Origin: Sciurus carolinensis
Taxonomy: Eukaryota > Chordata > Mammalia > Rodentia > Sciuridae
Direction of reading: 5' to 3'
Length of the DNA: 64,000 nucleotides
NCBI RefSeq assembly: GCF_902686445.1
Contig: NC_062216.1
Span: 10,313,084-10,377,083, forward strand
Positions 58,731 through 64,000 of the stretch are shown in pieces. The notes beneath the pieces are model-generated. The model did not search any database. It worked only from the letters and a program-made list of their open reading frames with translations, and was not told the origin of the DNA. Position numbers and translations under genes: made by a program. Position 1 is the first letter of the stretch, and the number at the start of each line of letters is the position of its first letter.

Positions 58731-61424
58731 CAGAAATTGAAGTAGAACCTGAATCCAAGAAATCATAAGCACTACTATTATATTAGTTTTGTAACCTAGC
58801 AACAAGAGTACAAGAAAACTCGACTCTAAAGAGGACAGAAGCAAATCATAGATCAACTGTATTAGAAGAATAGACTAGAATAGCCCCTTAAGTCCTGTTC
58901 ATTTGCCCACAGAAATAAACAGCTCTCCATTCAATTACCTGCACCCAAATGACCCAGTGCAGTACCTATAAAGAGTGAGCACCCAGCGACCCTGACAGAG
59001 ATCGCACGCAGGCTTCCCACGATTCCCAATAGACTCTGAAAATAGACTCCTCCCTGGCCAGTCCTAGAGGATCTGGCTTTGCAAAGTTTTGAAGGAGTCA
59101 AGGAAAGCGGGGGTTGGATTTCAAACCAAACCATTTTGGTTTATAGTTTCTTTCCTCTCTAAAATTGTTTGACCTATTTATTTGTTCTCAAATCACAGAC
59201 TGGCCTGAGGAGGAAGTTTTGTTGACATAGCGGGCCATATAACTTGATGCAAAGAACGTCAGAAGCCTCACCATACATATCATGGCAAATTGAATAATGT
59301 TTCCTGAATCAAAGTCAAAAGCCATTTACGTTTTATACTGAGTGTATTTCCTGAGTCATCTAGTTATAGCCAGACAAATGCCACAATTCTGCCATGTGTT
59401 TCTGAGGTGTAGTCATGAATGAACTTGGAAAACCAGACAGTTGAGAAATACATCTTAAAGTCAGTGCTCCGAGGTCCTTCTTGGGTGGCTTAGTATTGGG
59501 CAGGAGGGTGCAAAGGTAGGCAGGTATTTCTGCCTTTACCTAGGTGGGGCATCCCGCCAGAGGGAGTTGGTTCAGACTGGTATATGAGATTAAGAGGTGA
59601 TTGGCAGTCGGAAAGTCAGGGGAGGAACTGGGTTTGTTAGAAATCAGGAGACTCCTATGAGGATTCAGTTTTGAGTTGGAACCCAGAAACTTCAGATTCT
59701 ATAAAATAGACAGACCCAGAGAAAGGCGACTGCATGGTGTGAACTCCCTCCTACTGTCAGCTTCTTATGTAAAATTCCCGTAGTAGTGTCCTCCGATGGC
59801 AAGATTCTTCCATCTGTGGAAAAGAAGTTTCAAGTACGCCATTCTGGTGGTTGTTTCATGCACTTAATTGATCCATCCCGCTTGGAGGCTGTGCCTTGAT
59901 TGAGGGCCATCTCTCGTCAGGTGGCTAGGGCTACTGCCTGAGCACAAGCCTTTGTTGGAATGACATGACCTTGGCTGCCAATAGAAAAATCTAGAACCGT
60001 TCATTTCCTACTCATTTCAGAAAATGTAAAATCAGTTTTTATTAAAAATTACACATATTGATGTTCCCTTATTTAACTAAAATGATGAACCTAATCATAA
60101 GATTTAGAAATACCCAGCTAGGTACCTCCTCCTGGAGTGTTGTGATACCCAAACTCTAACCTTGTGCAAAGGTTGGAGTAGAAGGCAACGTGGTCATTCC
60201 TTGCTTCTTTTAGAATCCAAAGCCCTGTTCTGGGTCATCAGACCAGCCTGGCACCCAAAGTCCTTTGCCGCCTCCCAGGACCACCTTGAACATCTGCGTC
60301 AATTACAAGGTGATTGTCTCTCAGCCCTGACTGCATCCTGAAACTCAGCTTTGTGGTACTGTCTGACCCTGAAATGGCCCTTGAGTTCTGGGGACTCTCT
60401 GGTGGCTCTGCACATAGGTAGACTGGAGGGAGAGTGTGAGCTTGACCCTGTCTGCCGTCTGCTGCTCCAGGCAGGGGGCTTTTCCTCCATGACCTTTCCC
60501 TGTTTGCTCTGAGATTCCCATAAGCATGGCCCCAGCACGACGTCCTCCTCCTGGTGGCTGAGGTCCTTTCCTGTAGCATCAGCGGGATCCAGGCTGCGGG
60601 TTTCCCCACACTTTAGAACCAGCCCCAGACACCAGCGACGCGGGGCAGGAGACAGAGCTGCAGCTCTGCAGACCCCACTCAGCTCTCCTTGAGTGTCCTG
60701 GTGCCCGCGGCTGCGGCGGTCACCCTTGCCACCACCACAGCATTCCACTGTTACCATCCTGCACCGTCAGTCACCCAGATAATGATTTTTTCCATTGCAT
60801 TTCCTTGCAAATAACTGGTGCTTCTCAAACCCACGAAGCCATTGCTGGCACTCCCAACTTCAGAAATAGTCACCGCACGCCACCATTTCTTCTAGGCTGT
60901 GTTTAAACACTTAAGGAACCAAACATTGTTAATAAACATCAACAAAAATTTTGGTTCTCCTCTGATTTAAAATATGGGACTGAAATTTAGTAAACAACTT
61001 GGATGACACTATACCTATGTCATAAGTCCTAAAACATTTTTGTAGGTTAATTTTCCTACAAAAGTAACAGAGTCTACAGAATCCAACTCAGATGAGCTTC
61101 CGCAGCCTGAGATTGGTGTTAATGCTCAACAAGCCCCTCACCATCAGAAGGGGGACCAGAGAGGGAGAGGATGGAGTCCTGACTCCTCATGTTGCCATAG
61201 GAACACACAGAGCCCCATGGGTAAGGCACCCCGTCAGCCTTCTGAACACGCCAAACACCCAGGACTCCTTCCATCTGGTTAAATGGGCTCTTGCCCTCCT
61301 TGTCATCTTCTTCTCACTACCAAACAGCACATGGTGTGCCTACTAGTCAAGGCTTGCATATTAAGAAGCCAAATGATGGTCTGCTTTTAAATTTCCCAAT
61401 TTGTACAACAGGCAGTAACACATT

Positions 61425-61515
61425 CAAAGGTTTTGTGAGCCCTTCCCTTAGGCCAGGCACTGTGCTAGGTGCTGGAGATACAAGTCACAAAAGATGCCCT
61501 CTGTTCCAGCCAGTC
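61425..61515 (+). mobile_element. L2-like fragment
   Basis: GGCCAGGCACTGTGCTAGGT and the following GCTGGAGATACAAGTCACAA are a clear L2 3' end phrase. Confidence 0.6.
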
Positions 61516-61682
61516 AAGTCTGAAATGATGGCAGAAGAGACCCAAATGACTACAGGCAAGCTGCCCACTACCTGCTCTGATGAGCAATGGCCAGGCGGGA
61601 GGAGCCAGCAGGAGACCAGGGTCGCCCGGCCTACTACGTTGCTCAAAAACACTGATAAAGAGGAAATCAGACAGGCCTCCAG

Positions 61683-61826
61683 GGGGCTGGGCTTGCTGAG
61701 CATGTGTGAGGTCCTGGGTTCGATCCCCAGAACATGAAAGAGAGGAAGGAAGGAGAGGAAGGAGAGGAAGGAGAGGAAGGAAGGAAGGAAGGAGGGAAGG
61801 AAGGAGGGAAGGAAGGAAGGAAGGAG
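61683..61826 (+). mobile_element. Partial ID SINE with expanded GGAA tail
   Basis: A shortened tRNA-like head (GGGCTGGGCTTGCTGAGCAT, then GGTTCGATCCCCAGAACATG) runs straight into about 85 bp of GAGAGGAAGGAAGG units. The A box region is missing or rearranged. Confidence 0.7.
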
Positions 61827-62219
61827 CCAGAGGTAAACATTAGAGAGAGAGGAACAAAGAAAACAATAACAGCAAATGTCTCTTTGGAAAAAACATCAGC
61901 TGAAAGAAGTGCACCTTTAAATCACTCAAAGGAATAAAAGGACAATTCCAAGGATTCTCACCCAGTGAATGTATCTTTCAAGCACAAAGGTGAAATGCAG
62001 ATTATTTTCAGATATAAAAGTGAAAAGAATTCACCAGCCTACCTGTGCTATGGGAAATGTTAAAGGAAGTCCTTCATGCCAAAGCAGAACTACAGGAGAA
62101 TATGGAGCCACCCAAAGACCAGCAGCCCTGAAACATCACCACATGGGTAAATATAGCCACTATCTTTCTTGGTGTTGAAATTTCTGTGAGAAAATAAAGA
62201 CTTGTTCAAAGCAAAAAAT

Positions 62220-62564
62220 GGTAATAATGTCTTATATTGGAAAGAACAAGGAGCAACTGGAACTTTCTCACCCTGCTGATAGGGATGTAAAATGATAATA
62301 CAACCACTCTGGAAAACAATTTGGCAGTTTTCTTAAAGGCTACAATGTGTACCTGCCACAGACCCTGCTCTCTCTCTGCTAGGTGTTTTCCCAGGAGAAG
62401 TGAAAGAACAAGACTTACCTACAAATGTTCTGAGGAGCTTTGTCTGACCACAACCAACAGGTCCACCAGCAGATGAATGGCTAGACAGACCCTGGTAGAG
62501 TCATACAATGGACAGAATTATGGATGAACAAAGCTGAAATCTGGAACTCTTAAAAAGCAATATT
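62220..62564 (+). mobile_element. Degraded L1 fragment (ORF2 3' part)
   Basis: GGAACTTTCTCACCCTGCTG, ATAATACAACCACTCTGGAA, AACAATTTGGCAGTTTTCTT and CCACCAGCAGATGAATGGCT follow old L1 order in sense. No intact frame remains. Confidence 0.7.
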
Positions 62565-62695
62565 AAGGGCTCAGAATGTAGCTCAGTGGTAGAGGGCTTG
62601 CCTAGCAGGTGGGAAGCCCTAGGCTCAACCCCAGTACAAAACAAAAACAAAAACAAAAACCACACACACACACACACACACACACTTTGAGATAG
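62565..62695 (+). mobile_element. ID SINE with (CA)12 tail
   Basis: GGGCTCAGAATGTAGCTCAG, TGGTAGAGGGCTTGCC and GGCTCAACCCCAGTAC, then AAAAC units and twelve CA repeats at 62661-62684. A target duplication of about 13-14 bp (AAAAAGCAATATT at 62552-62564, one base longer at 62696-62709) shows that the CA repeat lies inside the insert. Confidence 0.88.
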
Positions 62696-62709
62696 AAAAA
62701 GACAATATT

Positions 62710-63580
62710 GAGAGATCCGAAGCAAAACTGATCAGGAAGAAAAAAAAAAGACACAAACAAAAAATATTAGGAATATAAACGAGAACAAAGTAGAGAGGTA
62801 GCAGAGAATAGAAAGAAAATAAGAGAATATTGTAAACAACTTTATGCCTGCGTATTCTGGAAAATTAGGTGGAACTATAAAAAATTATTTTTATTTTTAA
62901 ATAACAAAACAGAATCAAGATAAAAAACTTGAATGGTGCAATAACATTTAAAGAAATAGAATCTGTGGTTGAAAATATTCCCACAAAGAAAACACTAGGC
63001 TCAGATGATTAAAAAGGTAAACCTAACAAACATTCAAAGAACAGAGAATCTGAATCTTATATGGATAGTTCCAGAGAATAGGAAAGAGAAAACACTCCAT
63101 TCAATTCATTTCATGAAACTTGACTCACTTTCACAAAAAAACAAGACAGAAACACAAGAAAAGGGAAACATTATAGGCGAATCTCTCCCATCAACAGAGA
63201 GGCTAAAACCATAAACATCATATTAGCAAATAGAATCCAGCAAAAATATGTTTAAAAAATCATACATTGTGCCAAGTTGGATTTATCCTAGGAATGCAAA
63301 CTTAGTGTAACCTTAGAAAATCTGTTAATGTAATCCATCCATCAACATATTAAAGGAGAAAAAGTTATCTAAACAGATGTAGAAAATTCAACATTCATCA
63401 AAATAAAAACACTTTGTTAAGTCAGGTGAGATGAGAATTTCTCATAAAGGTGTCTATGAACAACTTGTAATAAGCAGACTCAAAGGTACATATTAGGAAT
63501 ATAAAGATTATAATAAATGAGATAAAAGTGCCAGCTGTCTCTGCTACCTTTCAGCAATGTGCTAGAGATCTTGAGATGCA
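62710..63580 (+). mobile_element. Degraded L1 ORF2 (reverse transcriptase region)
   Basis: A-rich sense-strand L1 with TTTATCCTAGGAATGCAAAC, GTAATCCATCCATCAACATA, TTAAAGGAGAAAAAG and CAGATGTAGAAAATTCAACA, the usual order around the RT domain. It has many stops and indels and cannot be functional. It is in the same orientation as the fragment before the ID SINE. Confidence 0.7.
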
Positions 63581-63587
63581 CACCAGG

Positions 63588-64000
63588 TGTTATGGTTTGG
63601 GTGTGAGGTGTCCCCCCAAAGCACGTGTGAGACAATGCAAGAAGGTTCAGAGGAGAAATAATTGGGTTGTGAGTCTTGACCCAGTGAATTAATCCCCTGA
63701 TGAGATTAACTGGGTGGTGACTGAAGGTGGGTAGGGTGTGGCTGGTGGAGGTGGGTGTTAGGGATATGCCTGTGGGGTAGATATTTTGTATCTGGCAAGT
63801 GGAGTCTCTCTCTGCTTTCTGATCACCATGTGAGCTTCCTCCTGCCACACTCTTCCGCCATGATGTCACCTTGAGCCCTGAGGAATGGCGCCTGCTGTCT
63901 GTGGATTGAGACCTCTGAAACCATGAGCCTCCACATACTTTTCCTCCTCTACAGTTGTTCTTTTTGGGTTCTTTAGTCACGGCAGTGAAAAAGTTGACTA
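63588..64000 (+). mobile_element. MaLR-type LTR, cut by window end
   Basis: Forward landmarks: TGTTATGGTTTGGGTGTGAG at the start, TTCCGCCATGATGTCACC, CCTCTGAAACCATGAGCCTC and an end near GTGAAAAAGTTGACTA, only a few bases short of the expected CA terminus. It is the same subfamily as 37160-37581 but in the opposite orientation. Confidence 0.8.

Larger units (their letters stand above)
55611..64000. other. Intergenic DNA downstream of SCARA5
   Basis: No gene is recognised. Content: an MaLR LTR (55780-56160), L2-like pieces (58190-58310, 61425-61515), a MIR3-like piece (about 58590-58730), an ID SINE with a GGAA tail (61683-61826), degraded L1 DNA (62220-63580) interrupted by a younger ID SINE (62565-62695), and an MaLR LTR running off the window (63588-64000). 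Bases 56170-58180 and 58740-61420 show no element I can name. In human the next gene on this side is, from memory, PBK, but none of it is seen here. Confidence 0.75.

Noticed and set aside
62220..63580. Possible active LINE-1
   Set aside because: Only fragments of ORF2-like sequence remain, with many stops and indels and a SINE inserted.
55611..64000. Start of the neighbouring gene (PBK expected on this side in human)
   Set aside because: No exon, CpG-rich promoter or recognisable protein segment was found in this interval.
1..64000. CRISPR array, operon, phage or bacterial island
   Set aside because: The window is mammalian: spliced exons, SINEs, LINEs and LTRs throughout, and no regularly spaced direct repeats.

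Overview
This is a mammalian genomic window carrying the 3' two-thirds of one gene, SCARA5 (scavenger receptor class A member 5, a membrane receptor for ferritin), on the + strand. Six exons can be read directly. They encode the extracellular spacer/coiled-coil region, an uninterrupted collagen-like stretch of 25 Gly-X-Y triplets, and a C-terminal group A SRCR domain with six cysteines that ends at a TAG stop at 53666-53668. Together they give 413 complete codons plus a split Val. The promoter, 5' UTR, cytoplasmic tail and transmembrane segment (about the first 81 residues, judged against the human protein as I remember it) lie upstream of base 1.

The repeats place the organism in the rodents, most likely the squirrel family (squirrel, marmot or ground squirrel). 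There are ID SINEs derived from a tRNA-Ala/BC1-like sequence, one of them with the sciurid-style 3' extension, and B1-ID dimeric SINEs. They sit on a background of old mammalian MIR, L2, L1M, MaLR, ERVL and hAT remnants.

Layout. 1-11106: intron before the spacer exon, dominated by a large inverted repeat with arms at about 2021-3216 and 7911-9106. 11107-11781: the 675-bp spacer exon, CpG rich. 11782-20363: intron. 20364-20444, 22397-22495 and 24132-24188: three small collagen exons. 24189-45009: a 20.8-kb intron separating the collagen and SRCR modules. 45010-45204: first SRCR exon. 45205-53531: intron. 53532-53668: last coding exon, followed by a 3' UTR of roughly 1.9 kb with a likely poly(A) signal at 55585-55590. 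55611-64000: intergenic sequence rich in degraded L1 and LTR DNA, with no gene recognised.

Every intron is GT-AG and phase 1, so each internal exon is a symmetric in-frame module. The coding part is a conventional, intact SCARA5. I found no undescribed gene system. The most interesting feature is non-coding: the two 1.2-kb inverted arms are about 97-98% identical, but identity drops to about 80% exactly where an old ERVL-type LTR interrupts one arm. That pattern suggests gene conversion between the arms. All repeat family names and boundaries are by eye and approximate.
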